Part shown: positions 8,365 through 16,446 of the stretch, piece by piece
How positions within the stretch are numbered: position 1 is the stretch's first letter
How the letters are laid out: the number at the start of each line of letters is the position of its first letter
Assembly: GCA_007131755.1 (NCBI GenBank)
Contig: SLPW01000386.1
Location: forward strand, 1-37,373
DNA length: 37,373 nucleotides
Source of the DNA: Myxococcales bacterium
GTDB lineage: Bacteria; Myxococcota_A; Bradymonadia; Bradymonadales; Bradymonadaceae
Direction: 5' to 3'
Notes under the pieces: model-generated
Database searches by the model: none
What the model was told of the DNA's origin: nothing
What the model saw: only the letters and a program-made list of their open reading frames with translations
Made by a program: the position numbers and the translations under genes

Positions 8365-9306
8365 ATGACCCAATATCGCGAGCGCTACGAACAGATCTAC
8401 GGCCAACTGACCCGGGCCGAACTCCAGAAGGGATCGCGCGGCCTCGACGAACTCTCCCTGGGTCCCGAACTCTTCGGCCACGACCCCGAATTGTGGCTCG
8501 GCTTTTACACTCTGGAGGGTCTACGCACCGCTCTCGAGGAGTACGGACTCGTCGACGACCTGCGCCGGTTGGGGTTTGAAGAGCTGGACATCGAGATCGG
8601 CACCTCCGATCCGGACGAACAACTATTTCGACTTCACTCCACAACTCCCCCCGTCGAAGATCCCCTCGTGGAGTTGCTCGTACGCCGCGACTTTCTGCAT
8701 CCACGTGCGCCGCTGGCCGATCGGATCGACCAGGCCCCCCTTCCCGTACTCACCGTCACCTGGCTAATGCTTCAAAATCCCTGCGCCCCCTTCAACTCCA
8801 GACGCCCCCCGCTCCCCGGACAGGAGCATCCCGGCCTCGGCGTCGGCCTTCAGGTCCTGGAGATGCTTCGAAATATCTGCCTTCGCCTCGACCTGGCGGC
8901 CCTGGTCACCGTCCCCTCCTATTTCCACAACGCCTTCTTTTATAGCGAGGAATTCTTTCACTTCGATCCGCGCCGACAGGGGACCTTCCTTGCCATTTGC
9001 CGCGACCTGATGCCGAAGCTGAAAAACGACGTCACCGCTGCCTCCTGGGCGATCTACTGGGAGATGGTCCGCGATCGCAACGCCGATGAAGACTCCCCCT
9101 TTCGCTGGTTTCACGAGTTGATGGTCGCCCCCGTCGCCGACGGTCTCGTCGACTACTTCCAGGCCTCCTCCTATCACCGCGACGTCCAACAATCGCTGAC
9201 CTCTCACCGCTTCGATGTCGATCGCCAGGCCGTCAAAGACAAGATGCGCCGCCGAGGACTCCGTCCCTTCGACCCAGAAAAGATCCAGACCTGGATCAAC
9301 ACCTGA
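8365..9306 (+). CDS. Uncharacterised conserved-looking 313-aa soluble protein
   Basis: I do not recognise this protein. It has no signal peptide or membrane segment and is rich in acidic and aromatic residues. Distinctive phrases are QNPCAPFNSRRPPLPGQ near residues 136-152, followed by PGLGVGLQVLEML and VPSYFHNAFFYSEEFFHFDP near 190-210. The closely spaced Cys, Asn, Arg, His and Tyr residues look like a conserved functional centre, and the codon use matches its neighbours. The ATG at 8365 is the first of the frame and follows a candidate promoter. A second moderately hydrophobic helix around 225-240 (AASWAIYWEMV) is probably buried rather than membrane-spanning. It is convergent with pit, 21 bases away. 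Any function would be guesswork. Confidence 0.75.
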   Translation: MTQYRERYEQIYGQLTRAELQKGSRGLDELSLGPELFGHDPELWLGFYTLEGLRTALEEYGLVDDLRRLGFEELDIEIGTSDPDEQLFRLHSTTPPVEDPLVELLVRRDFLHPRAPLADRIDQAPLPVLTVTWLMLQNPCAPFNSRRPPLPGQEHPGLGVGLQVLEMLRNICLRLDLAALVTVPSYFHNAFFYSEEFFHFDPRRQGTFLAICRDLMPKLKNDVTAASWAIYWEMVRDRNADEDSPFRWFHELMVAPVADGLVDYFQASSYHRDVQQSLTSHRFDVDRQAVKDKMRRRGLRPFDPEKIQTWINT

Positions 9307-9327
9307 TGGCTGCCGCATCGCCGGAGG

Positions 9328-10650
9328 TCACAGGGGAAAGATGAGCAGATCCCACAAAAACCGATAGGTCAAAAACAACACGATCGTCAGCACCGCCGCC
9401 ACGGGGATCGTATACACCCAGGATTTGAAGATCTTCCAGAGCATATCCAGATTCAGGGCGTTCATCCCCCGCGCAAAACCCACGCCCATCACCGCTCCCA
9501 CGATGGTATGGGTCGTGGAGATGGGCATTCCCAATTGGCTGGCCCCCAGGATCGTCGAGGCTCCACCGAACTCGGCGGCAAATCCCCGCGACGGCGTCAG
9601 ATCGGTGATCTTGGTGCCGATGGTCTGGATGACCTTATAGCCGTACGTCGCCAATCCGATCGCGATTCCCAGTCCACCCAAGAGCAGCACCCACAATGGC
9701 ACCGGCGCCTGCTGGGCCACCTGACCCGTATTCCAGGTCTCCACCACCGCCGCCACCGGGCCGATGGCATTCGCCACGTCGTTCGAGCCGTGGGCAAAGG
9801 CCACGAAACAAGCCGTCACGATCTGCAGATAGCGAAAGACCCTCTCCACCTTGGCGATATAGGCCGTGCGCTCCTCGTCTTCTCCGGGGGGTTCGATCTT
9901 GCGAATGAATCGAGACGCCACCGCCGAGATCAACCCCGACAGCACCACGGCTCCGGCGAGGATCTCCAGATGGCCGATTCCATATCCCTCCAGATCCACT
10001 CCCGGCAGGCCCTTGTAGACGATCACCAGAATGAGAACGAAGATCACCGGACCGATCAATACGGGCGACCATCGCTTGACGCTCTCCACCGGATCGTCGG
10101 CGTCGAAGATATATTTTCGGATCAGGCTATATAATAAAAACGCAAGGATTCCCCCCATGATGGGACTGATGATCCAGCTCGACGCGATCATCGCCAGAGT
10201 TCCCCACTCGATATGGCTCACTCCCACCGTGATCAATCCGAACCCCGTGATCGCCCCCACCAGGCTGTGCGTCGTCGACACGGGCCATCCGAAGGTGGCC
10301 GCCACATGAATCCACAGCGCCGCCGCCGTAAGGGCCGCCACCATCCCCAGCATGAAGATCACGTCCGTCTCCGACGACCCGATCAACTGCGCGTTCTCGA
10401 ATAAGGCCGGATCGATGATCCCGCGCCGCATCGTATCCGTCACCGACGCTCCCGCCAGTACGGCTCCCGAAAATTCGAAGACCACGGCGATGATCACCGC
10501 TTCCTTAAAGCTGATCGCCCCCGATCCGACACTGGTCCCCATGGCGTTGGCGGCGTCGTTGGCGCCGATGCTCCAGGCCATATAAAACCCGAAGCCCAAC
10601 ACCATCCACAAGATGACGTTGTTCGGGTCCAGTATAAAATCCAAGCCCAT
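9328..10650 (-). CDS. pit: PiT-family low-affinity inorganic phosphate transporter
   Basis: The 440-aa inner-membrane protein has the two inverted PiT signature repeats: SIGANDAANAMGTSVGSG near residues 27-44 and AHGSNDVANAIGP near 285-300. About eleven or twelve hydrophobic segments are present. PiT proteins import phosphate (or metal-phosphate) with protons or sodium. The cytoplasmic loop between the halves is short and charged (EPPGEDEER). The ATG at 10650 has AGGGAG eight bases upstream. It follows the DUF47 gene by 58 bases on the same strand, the standard DUF47-pit arrangement, in which the DUF47 protein is thought to modulate transporter activity. Confidence 0.93.
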   Translation of the reverse strand: MGLDFILDPNNVILWMVLGFGFYMAWSIGANDAANAMGTSVGSGAISFKEAVIIAVVFEFSGAVLAGASVTDTMRRGIIDPALFENAQLIGSSETDVIFMLGMVAALTAAALWIHVAATFGWPVSTTHSLVGAITGFGLITVGVSHIEWGTLAMIASSWIISPIMGGILAFLLYSLIRKYIFDADDPVESVKRWSPVLIGPVIFVLILVIVYKGLPGVDLEGYGIGHLEILAGAVVLSGLISAVASRFIRKIEPPGEDEERTAYIAKVERVFRYLQIVTACFVAFAHGSNDVANAIGPVAAVVETWNTGQVAQQAPVPLWVLLLGGLGIAIGLATYGYKVIQTIGTKITDLTPSRGFAAEFGGASTILGASQLGMPISTTHTIVGAVMGVGFARGMNALNLDMLWKIFKSWVYTIPVAAVLTIVLFLTYRFLWDLLIFPL

Positions 10651-10708
10651 TGGCCAAACTCCCTGTGGTACTACCTGATCCTACTCCACTGACAAATTTG
10701 ACCCCTGC

Positions 10709-11386
10709 CTACTCGGACAAAAACAAGCGCAGACGATTGCCCATCCGCTCCGCCGAGTTGGCCATATCCCCCAACTCCTCAAAGATCTTATTCCACACGA
10801 TGAGGCTGCCTGCTTTGATATCGTCTTCGATCTCGAACAACTTTCTGCCCAGCTCATCCTGGACCAGATCTGCTTTGTGCTCGAGCCGGTTTAGCTCGTC
10901 GAGCATCTCCATGACCCGATCGGCCTCCTTGCCCGCAAACCCCACCTCCGCCAATACCTCCAACCCCTCTACGACCTCCACGGCCTGGTGGACCGTGCGC
11001 TCCACCCTTCGCACCAGGCTCTTCAGAGGCTCCACCAATTCTTCATGGGGTTCCATTCGACGCAGGGTAAATAACTTGCCCACGTCTTCTGCCGCATCGG
11101 CCACGGCGTCCAGATTCGCCAATACCTCGAGCAGATCCCTTCGGTCCACGGGAAGAAATCGCGTCTTCGGCATATTGTCGCGAATGCGTGTCTTCACCAC
11201 GTCCACCTCGTGTTCGAGATGACTGATGCGCTCGGCGATCGCCAGCACCTCGTCATAATCTCCCTCGAAGAAGGCGTCGAAGAGCTTCGGCACCTCGTCG
11301 GCACACTCCTTGACCCGATGGGCCATCTCGCGCAGATACGGAAAGGGACTCTCACTGAACAGACCAAAAAAAGAACGTACCATCAT
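10709..11386 (-). CDS. DUF47 (TIGR00153) PhoU-like phosphate transport accessory protein
   Basis: The product (225 aa from the 11386 start) is a soluble all-helical protein of the DUF47/TIGR00153 family, related in fold to PhoU. It opens VRSFFGLFSESPFPYL, the typical family start, and continues with charged amphipathic helices such as ISHLEHEVDVVKTRIRDN and DLLEVLANLDAVADAAEDVG. The frame is open to a GTG at 11413, but AGGCGG lies eight bases before the ATG at 11386, and known family members begin close to this point. It is the first gene of the phosphate operon and its promoter is at 11528-11555. No DNA-binding domain is visible. Confidence 0.88.
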   Translation of the reverse strand: MMVRSFFGLFSESPFPYLREMAHRVKECADEVPKLFDAFFEGDYDEVLAIAERISHLEHEVDVVKTRIRDNMPKTRFLPVDRRDLLEVLANLDAVADAAEDVGKLFTLRRMEPHEELVEPLKSLVRRVERTVHQAVEVVEGLEVLAEVGFAGKEADRVMEMLDELNRLEHKADLVQDELGRKLFEIEDDIKAGSLIVWNKIFEELGDMANSAERMGNRLRLFLSE

Positions 11387-11490
11387 GAACTCTACCGCCT
11401 GAGTGAATGTCACTGTCGGTGTTTGGCTTGGCTTCGACTCGGAACGGGATTGCTGTCCTGTTCAACAGCCCCCGTGGACTTGGCAACCCC

Positions 11491-11519
11491 ACACGAGGTT
11501 GATAAGAATTTCCTCGTGT
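11491..11519. promoter_or_regulatory. Inverted repeat in the leader of the DUF47-pit operon
   Basis: ACACGAGG at 11491-11498 is perfectly repeated in inverse as CCTCGTGT at 11512-11519 with a 13-base centre. It begins about two bases downstream of the predicted transcription start of the DUF47-pit operon, so it could be a repressor operator or a leader hairpin. It also lies upstream of the divergent gamma-glutamyltransferase gene. Confidence 0.45.
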
Positions 11520-11527
11520 CGTCGCGC

Positions 11528-11555
11528 AGCATAGAAGATCCCCCACTACTGTCAA
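11528..11555 (-). promoter_or_regulatory. Sigma-70 promoter for DUF47-pit
   Basis: On the minus strand TTGACA is followed after 16 bases by TATGCT. Transcription would start near 11521, giving a leader of about 135 bases before the ATG at 11386. No clear pair of PhoB-box CTGTCAT repeats is seen. Confidence 0.55.
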
Positions 11556-11575
11556 CGCCGCCCCACTATCAAATT

Positions 11576-13321
11576 ATGGACCTTTTCCGTCATTGTTTCA
11601 CGATCGTCACATTCGGCCTTCTGATCGCACTTTCTGCCTCGGTATGGGCCGAAGAGTCCGTCGACTTTCGCCCCCACTTCGATCAGGTGGAGCAATACCG
11701 CGTCACCTCCGATGGAGGGGTCGTGGCCGCTGACGAACCGCTGGCCTCCCAGATCGGGGCCGACGTGCTCGACGCCGGTGGAAACGCCGCCGATGCCGGC
11801 GTCGCCGCCATGCTGACCCTCAGCGTCACCAACCCGGCCAGCAGCGGCCTCGGCGGCGGTGGATTCTGTCTTTATCGCGACGCCGCAACCGAGCAGACCA
11901 CAGCCCTCGATTTTCGCGAGACGGCTCCCGGCGCGGCCCACCGCGACCTGTACGCCGTCGACGGCGAAGTCGATCACTCTCTGGCTCGCCACGGCGGACT
12001 CGCCGTGGCCACCCCCGGCGAACCGGCCGGGCTGTGGTCATTGCACGGGCGCTTCGGAGAGTTGCAGTGGAGCGAGGTCATCGAACCGGCCCGCAAATTG
12101 GCCGCCCAGGGCCATCCCATCTCCGCACCGCTGGCAAACCACCTTCGCAATATGGAGGACACCCTCGACGACTGGCCCGAATTGCGACAGGTCTTCAGCG
12201 ATGAAGAGGGACAATTATTGGAGGAAGGCGATATTCTGGTGCGCGAAGACCTCGCCAGAGCCCTCGCCATCCTGGCCGAAGAGGGCGTACGCCCCTTTTA
12301 CGCAGGAGAGATCGCCGACGCCATCGTCGACGCCGTGCAACGACACGACGGCATCCTGAGCACCGAAGATCTCTCGAGCTACGCCCTGATCCCCCGCGAG
12401 CCGGTGGTCGGCGAATTTGAGGGATACGAGATCCACGCCATGCCCCCTCCCTCCTCCGGAGGGATCGCCCTCATCCAGGCCCTCAACATCCTGACACACC
12501 TCGACGCCGAAGCCGATCGCCACGATCCGGCCTATCTCCACCTCGTCGTCGAAGCCCTCAAGCACGCCTTCGCCGATCGCGCACACTGGCTCGGCGACGC
12601 CGACTTCATCGAGATCCCCACCGACAAACTTCTTTCCGACGAATACGCCGAGAAGCTCGCCAGCCGCATCGACCCCGACTCCGTCCTCGACACCTACGCC
12701 TACGGCACCACCCCGCCGGACCACGAAATGGCCGGCACCGCCCACGTCAGTATCATCGACGGCCACGACAATATGCTCGCCTGCACCACCACCATCAATA
12801 CTCGCTTCGGATCCCTGGTCTTCGTTCCCGAATACGGCCTGATCCTCAACAACGAGATGGCTGACTTCAACGTCGAGCCCGGCGAACCCAATATCTTCGG
12901 CCTCATCGGCAACGAACAAAACGCCGTAGAGGCAAAAAAGCGCCCCCTCTCCTCGATGAGCCCCACCCTCGTCCTTGAAAACGGACGACCCGCCCTCTCC
13001 ATCGGCGCCAGCGGTGGCCCCATGATCATCTCCGGCGTCTTCTTTGCGATCCTGGACATCCTCATCCACGACGTCGACCCCCTCGATGCCATCACCTCCC
13101 ATCGCATCCACCATCAGTGGATCCCGGAGACCCTCTTCGTCGAGGCCGACCATCTTCCCTTCGCCGACGAACTCGTCGCGCGGGGGCACTCCGTCGAAGC
13201 ACGCCGCATCTTCAGCGCCGTACAACTGGTCTTTCGCAACGACGACGATTGGATCGGCGTCACCGATCCCCGAAAAGGCGGCATCCCTGCTGCCCCCGAC
13301 CCCGACCCCGACAGGCAATGA
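11576..13321 (+). CDS. ggt: Gamma-glutamyltransferase, periplasmic proenzyme
   Basis: The 581-aa product is a gamma-glutamyltranspeptidase, an N-terminal nucleophile hydrolase that cleaves or transfers the gamma-glutamyl group of glutathione and related compounds. A signal peptide (ending SVWA near residue 23) directs it to the periplasm. Family landmarks are SGLGGGGF near 81-88, PPSSGGIALIQ near 294-304, the autoprocessing site GTAHVS with catalytic Thr388, LNNEMADF near 424-431, and RPLSSMSPT near 459-467. Thr388 matches the position of Thr391 in Escherichia coli. The following residue is Ala rather than the usual Thr. The upstream open frame to 11210 was rejected because it crosses the divergent DUF47 gene. 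No good ribosome binding site precedes the ATG. The pseudokinase gene follows after 9 bases. Confidence 0.92.
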   Translation: MDLFRHCFTIVTFGLLIALSASVWAEESVDFRPHFDQVEQYRVTSDGGVVAADEPLASQIGADVLDAGGNAADAGVAAMLTLSVTNPASSGLGGGGFCLYRDAATEQTTALDFRETAPGAAHRDLYAVDGEVDHSLARHGGLAVATPGEPAGLWSLHGRFGELQWSEVIEPARKLAAQGHPISAPLANHLRNMEDTLDDWPELRQVFSDEEGQLLEEGDILVREDLARALAILAEEGVRPFYAGEIADAIVDAVQRHDGILSTEDLSSYALIPREPVVGEFEGYEIHAMPPPSSGGIALIQALNILTHLDAEADRHDPAYLHLVVEALKHAFADRAHWLGDADFIEIPTDKLLSDEYAEKLASRIDPDSVLDTYAYGTTPPDHEMAGTAHVSIIDGHDNMLACTTTINTRFGSLVFVPEYGLILNNEMADFNVEPGEPNIFGLIGNEQNAVEAKKRPLSSMSPTLVLENGRPALSIGASGGPMIISGVFFAILDILIHDVDPLDAITSHRIHHQWIPETLFVEADHLPFADELVARGHSVEARRIFSAVQLVFRNDDDWIGVTDPRKGGIPAAPDPDPDRQ

Positions 13322-13330
13322 GGTAGTATT

Positions 13331-14758
13331 ATGGAAAATCTCCAGGGTGGCACGCTCGCTTTAGAGCACCACTATCACCTCGACAAACGCCTCGACTCCT
13401 TCGGTCTCGTCACCGTCTATGCAGGAACTCAGGATCCCTTCGATCTCCCCGTTCGTGTGGCCGTCTACGGTGGACTGCTGGAAGCCGACGCCGGACCCGA
13501 CGTCGCCGAGCGCATCAAGGACGCAGCCCATCGCTCCAGCCGCCTTCGCAGCCCGGGGCTTCTTGCCACCGTCGACTTCGGTGAAATCGAGGAAGGCGTC
13601 CCCTTTGTCATCGAGAGGACCGTCCCCGGACCTTCGCTGTCGGATCGAATGGAACAGAAGAGCGTCTTTTCGCCGGACCAGGTCGTCGAACTCGTCAGTC
13701 GACTGGCCCACGTCCTCCAGCCCATTCACGACGATCAACTCTATCACGGTTGCCTCAAGCCGGAGTGGATCTTCTTTCCCTCCGACGACGCTCCCATGGA
13801 TCGGGCCTGCCTGGCCCACGTGGGAATCTCTCCCTCCATGAGCGAGCTCACCTCCATGGCGCAGGCCGTCTTGACCACCGATCTGGTCGACGCCTTTGCG
13901 CCGGAGAGCTTCGACGTCGCCGCCCGCGATCAGGGCGATGACGACGATCCTGCTCCTCGACCTCATCTCAGCGCCGCTTCCGATCAGTGGGCCCTGGCCT
14001 GCACAGCCTATCGCCTCCTCGTCGGCGTCCATCCCTATTTTGATGATCCCGTCGACGCCAGTGAAGGGATTCTTCGCATCAAGACCGAAGATCCGCCATC
14101 TCTGTCCGAGATGGGAATCGATGAAGAGATCGCTCAGGTCATCGATCGCGCCCTTCATCGTGACCCCCAGCGCCGATGGCCCACCGTCACCGCCTTCGCC
14201 CGCGCTCTCGACGAGGCTGTCCACGGTCGCGCCACTTCCGAATCCTCTGCTGAGACGGATTCCGATCCCGACGACGAATCGACCTCTCCCATTGTCCCTA
14301 CCCCCCAGGATCTCGACGAGCCCGATCTCGCCACCGACGACGTAGAACTGGCCGGCCCGGGCCCCAGCGGCTATTTGCTCACCATCGCCCTGGCGGCACT
14401 GCTGTTGACGAATCTGGGCTGGTTCTTCGCCCTTTTATACGATCAGCCTGATGACGACGATCCCGACGAACCCTCCGTCGCCCAGGCCTCCGAACCGGGC
14501 GTCCTTCCCGCCGAACTCATGGGCACTCAGATTGATACCACTCCGACGGCGGCACAGATCGTCGAGATTCGATCCGACGGCACGGAGGCCCCCCTGGATA
14601 CGACCCCCCTGTCGGTCTCGGAACTTCTCGATCAACGCTCGCGAATTGAGCTCCTGCTTCGCCAGCCGGGTTATGTCGATCATCGGCTCACCATCGACGC
14701 CAGCGAGACCCGCCAGGATATTCAAATCGAGCTGATCGCCGACAACGTCGACGGCTGA
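13331..14758 (+). CDS. Membrane-anchored pseudokinase with C-terminal PEGA-like domain
   Basis: Residues about 10-290 have the overall plan of a bacterial Hanks-type Ser/Thr kinase, with recognisable late-lobe features: SAASDQWALACTAYRLLVGVHPYF near 215-238, and DRALHRDPQRRWPTVTAFARAL near 274-295. The catalytic residues are missing. The VAxK lysine position reads VAVYGG (about 44-49), the HRD loop reads YHGCLKPEWIF (about 138-148), and no DFG is present (LAHVGIS instead). An acidic linker (300-340) leads to a single membrane helix near 347-370, then a C-terminal PEGA-like segment (EAPLDTTPL and LLLRQPGYVDHRLTI). The product is thus probably a non-catalytic sensor or scaffold with its PEGA-like domain outside the cytoplasmic membrane. 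It begins 9 bases after ggt and is probably cotranscribed. Confidence 0.82.
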   Translation: MENLQGGTLALEHHYHLDKRLDSFGLVTVYAGTQDPFDLPVRVAVYGGLLEADAGPDVAERIKDAAHRSSRLRSPGLLATVDFGEIEEGVPFVIERTVPGPSLSDRMEQKSVFSPDQVVELVSRLAHVLQPIHDDQLYHGCLKPEWIFFPSDDAPMDRACLAHVGISPSMSELTSMAQAVLTTDLVDAFAPESFDVAARDQGDDDDPAPRPHLSAASDQWALACTAYRLLVGVHPYFDDPVDASEGILRIKTEDPPSLSEMGIDEEIAQVIDRALHRDPQRRWPTVTAFARALDEAVHGRATSESSAETDSDPDDESTSPIVPTPQDLDEPDLATDDVELAGPGPSGYLLTIALAALLLTNLGWFFALLYDQPDDDDPDEPSVAQASEPGVLPAELMGTQIDTTPTAAQIVEIRSDGTEAPLDTTPLSVSELLDQRSRIELLLRQPGYVDHRLTIDASETRQDIQIELIADNVDG

Positions 14759-14812
14759 GCTCTTCATCATCTCTTCCCGCTGACGGTTTCCGACAATTTT
14801 TTTACAGTGTCC

Positions 14813-14840
14813 TTGACATTTTTTAATTCTGCTGTAATTT
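14813..14840 (+). promoter_or_regulatory. Strong sigma-70 promoter for a candidate small RNA
   Basis: A perfect TTGACA is followed after 16 bases by TAATTT, inside an unusually A/T-rich stretch with a T-tract just upstream at 14796-14803 that could act as an UP element. It is the best promoter match in the window and there is no convincing reading frame downstream on this strand, which points to a non-coding transcript. Confidence 0.65.
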
Positions 14841-14846
14841 TGGGTG

Positions 14847-15182
14847 TGCATGGTCAGTTGTGACGGATTTGGTTCCACCACGGTTGAGATATTACAGTCA
14901 CCATGGAATACAATCTGACCTGCTGCTGTTTTGAGCTATGAGTACCACGAGTTCGTAAGCGGCACCGTGCTCTTTCGTGTGCGAGGTAGGTTGCATCTTT
15001 TCACCATTCTTTCCTTCTTTCTTTCCTTATACCCTTCCAGGAATTCTCTTCAAATTCCTTCCGACTTACTTCGCACACGAAAGAGCACGGTCCCCGGACT
15101 GAGTCCCTCCAGACAAGACAATCGCTTCACTAGCAAGACAGCACCCGAACCGGCACCTCTTAAAGAGGTGTCGGTTTTTTTT
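14847..15182 (+). ncRNA. Candidate structured small RNA with a 30-bp stem and UC-rich loop
   Basis: The 450-base gap between the pseudokinase and aspartate kinase genes has a strong promoter at 14813-14840 and a strong intrinsic terminator at 15148-15182, defining a transcript of about 335 bases. Within it, 14964-14993 pairs with 15062-15091: 21 perfect Watson-Crick pairs, then nine more including three G-U pairs. The enclosed 68-base loop (14994-15061) is nearly all pyrimidine, with repeated UUUCC and UUCCUUC words that could pair with Shine-Dalgarno sequences. I see no match to tmRNA, RNase P RNA, SRP RNA or an obvious 6S RNA. The only open frame across it (from a TTG at 14931) has no ribosome binding site and runs through the stem and terminator, so coding is unlikely. 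Confidence 0.55.
15148..15182 (+). terminator. Intrinsic terminator of the candidate small RNA
   Basis: CCGGCACCTC and GAGGTGTCGG form a ten-pair stem (one G-U) with a short TTAAA loop, extended at the base by A-T pairs and followed by a run of eight T. The T-run is only on the plus-strand side, so it terminates rightward transcription and separates it from the convergent aspartate kinase gene. Confidence 0.9.
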
Positions 15183-15209
15183 GTCCCTCACCTGTCTCGC
15201 AACGGCTGT

Positions 15210-16406
15210 CTATCGGTCGCCTAGAAACTCCCGGTGCAACGCCTGCGCCGCCGCCTCCACCCCCTGCGAATCGACGACCCAGCTCAACCGATCGGGATAG
15301 ACCACCAGGTGATGGCGATCCACATCCACCCCGTCGAGAGCGCGGCGACCCTCACGTGCCCAACCGCAGCGTCGACCGATCCCCCGTCCCACCACACTGA
15401 CCAGCCCCGCCATGCGAACCGCCACGTCCTCACCGATCTCGATGAGGGACTGGCGAAAGGAGTCCACTCCGTGGACATCGTCGAGCGTCAAGAAGGCCCG
15501 AGCCGAATCGCCCGGCGTCCACTCCAGCACGGCGCAATCATGGTCGTCGAGAAAGGCCATCACCGCATCGGCGCTTGGCGACGCCTCCATCCACAATCCC
15601 CGCTCCACGTGACTGACAGCCACCGCCGGACATCCCTGCTCCACACGCTCGATCTCGTCCTGGTCCAGATCGATGCGTCGAATCAAGGTTCCACCGCGGC
15701 CGCCGCCGTAACTGCTGCGTGCATATAGTGCGATCTGCGCCCTCCGGGCGAACTCCACTGCCTCCTCGTTGAGCACTCTGGCCCCGCTTCGGGCCATCTC
15801 CTGCATTTCCTCGTAGCTCAGGCTCTCCAACTGATGGGCGTCGAGCACCACCCGCGGATCGGCGCTATAGACCCCATCGACGTCGCTGTAGATCTCGCAG
15901 GCTTCGGCCCCCAGCGCAGCCGCCAACGCCACCGCCGTGGTATCGCTTCCCCCGCGTCCCAGAGTGGTCACGTCGCGCCGATAACTCGCCCCCTGGTAGC
16001 CGGCGACGATCACGATCCGATCCTGGGCCAACTCGTCCTGAACCCGAAAGGGACGCACGTCCATAATCCGGGCGTTCGCGTGGCTATGAGTGGTGATGAT
16101 CCCACATTGCGATCCCGTCAAGCTCACCGCCTGGTGTCCGTAAGAGTGGATGGCGATGGACATCAGGGCCATGGAGATTCGCTCTCCTACGGACAGCAAC
16201 ATATCCAACTCGCGCCGTGAGGGATCGTCGGATAACTCCTTTGCCATCTCCAGCAGATCGTCTGTCGTATCTCCCATGGCTGACACGACCACCACCAGAT
16301 CGTAGCCCCGCTCTCTGGTGGCCACGATCTTTTGCGCCACCTTTCGGATCCGATCCAGATCCGCCAGTGATGAACCCCCGTATTTCTGCACCAAGATATG
16401 ACTCAT
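15210..16406 (-). CDS. lysC: Aspartate kinase
   Basis: The 398-aa cytoplasmic enzyme phosphorylates L-aspartate in the first step of lysine, threonine, methionine and diaminopimelate synthesis. The N-terminal amino-acid kinase domain is intact: [11 protein letters not shown] near residues 6-16, [14 protein letters not shown] near 39-52, the GERIS motif near 73-77, and [21 protein letters not shown] near 147-167. [13 protein letters not shown] near 174-186 is also typical. The C-terminal regulatory part (about 260-398) is present at usual length, but the ACT-domain effector motifs are poorly conserved. The expected S-E-I-x-I-S type strand is replaced by [14 protein letters not shown]. The start lacks a clear ribosome binding site. 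It lies 40 bases downstream of the zinc-ribbon protein gene, so the two may be cotranscribed. Confidence 0.92.
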   Translation of the reverse strand: MSHILVQKYGGSSLADLDRIRKVAQKIVATRERGYDLVVVVSAMGDTTDDLLEMAKELSDDPSRRELDMLLSVGERISMALMSIAIHSYGHQAVSLTGSQCGIITTHSHANARIMDVRPFRVQDELAQDRIVIVAGYQGASYRRDVTTLGRGGSDTTAVALAAALGAEACEIYSDVDGVYSADPRVVLDAHQLESLSYEEMQEMARSGARVLNEEAVEFARRAQIALYARSSYGGGRGGTLIRRIDLDQDEIERVEQGCPAVAVSHVERGLWMEASPSADAVMAFLDDHDCAVLEWTPGDSARAFLTLDDVHGVDSFRQSLIEIGEDVAVRMAGLVSVVGRGIGRRCGWAREGRRALDGVDVDRHHLVVYPDRLSWVVDSQGVEAAAQALHREFLGDR

Positions 16407-16446
16407 TCGAAATGGTCCGGACGAAAAAACCGCTCACCCCTCCTCG

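Noticed and set aside
11210-11575. Longer gamma-glutamyltransferase N-terminus from the start of the open frame
   Set aside because: It would overlap the DUF47 gene and its promoter and place 122 unrelated residues before a clear signal peptide.
14931-15224. 97-codon open frame across the candidate small RNA
   Set aside because: It starts with TTG without a ribosome binding site, passes through the 30-bp stem and the terminator, and has no family resemblance.
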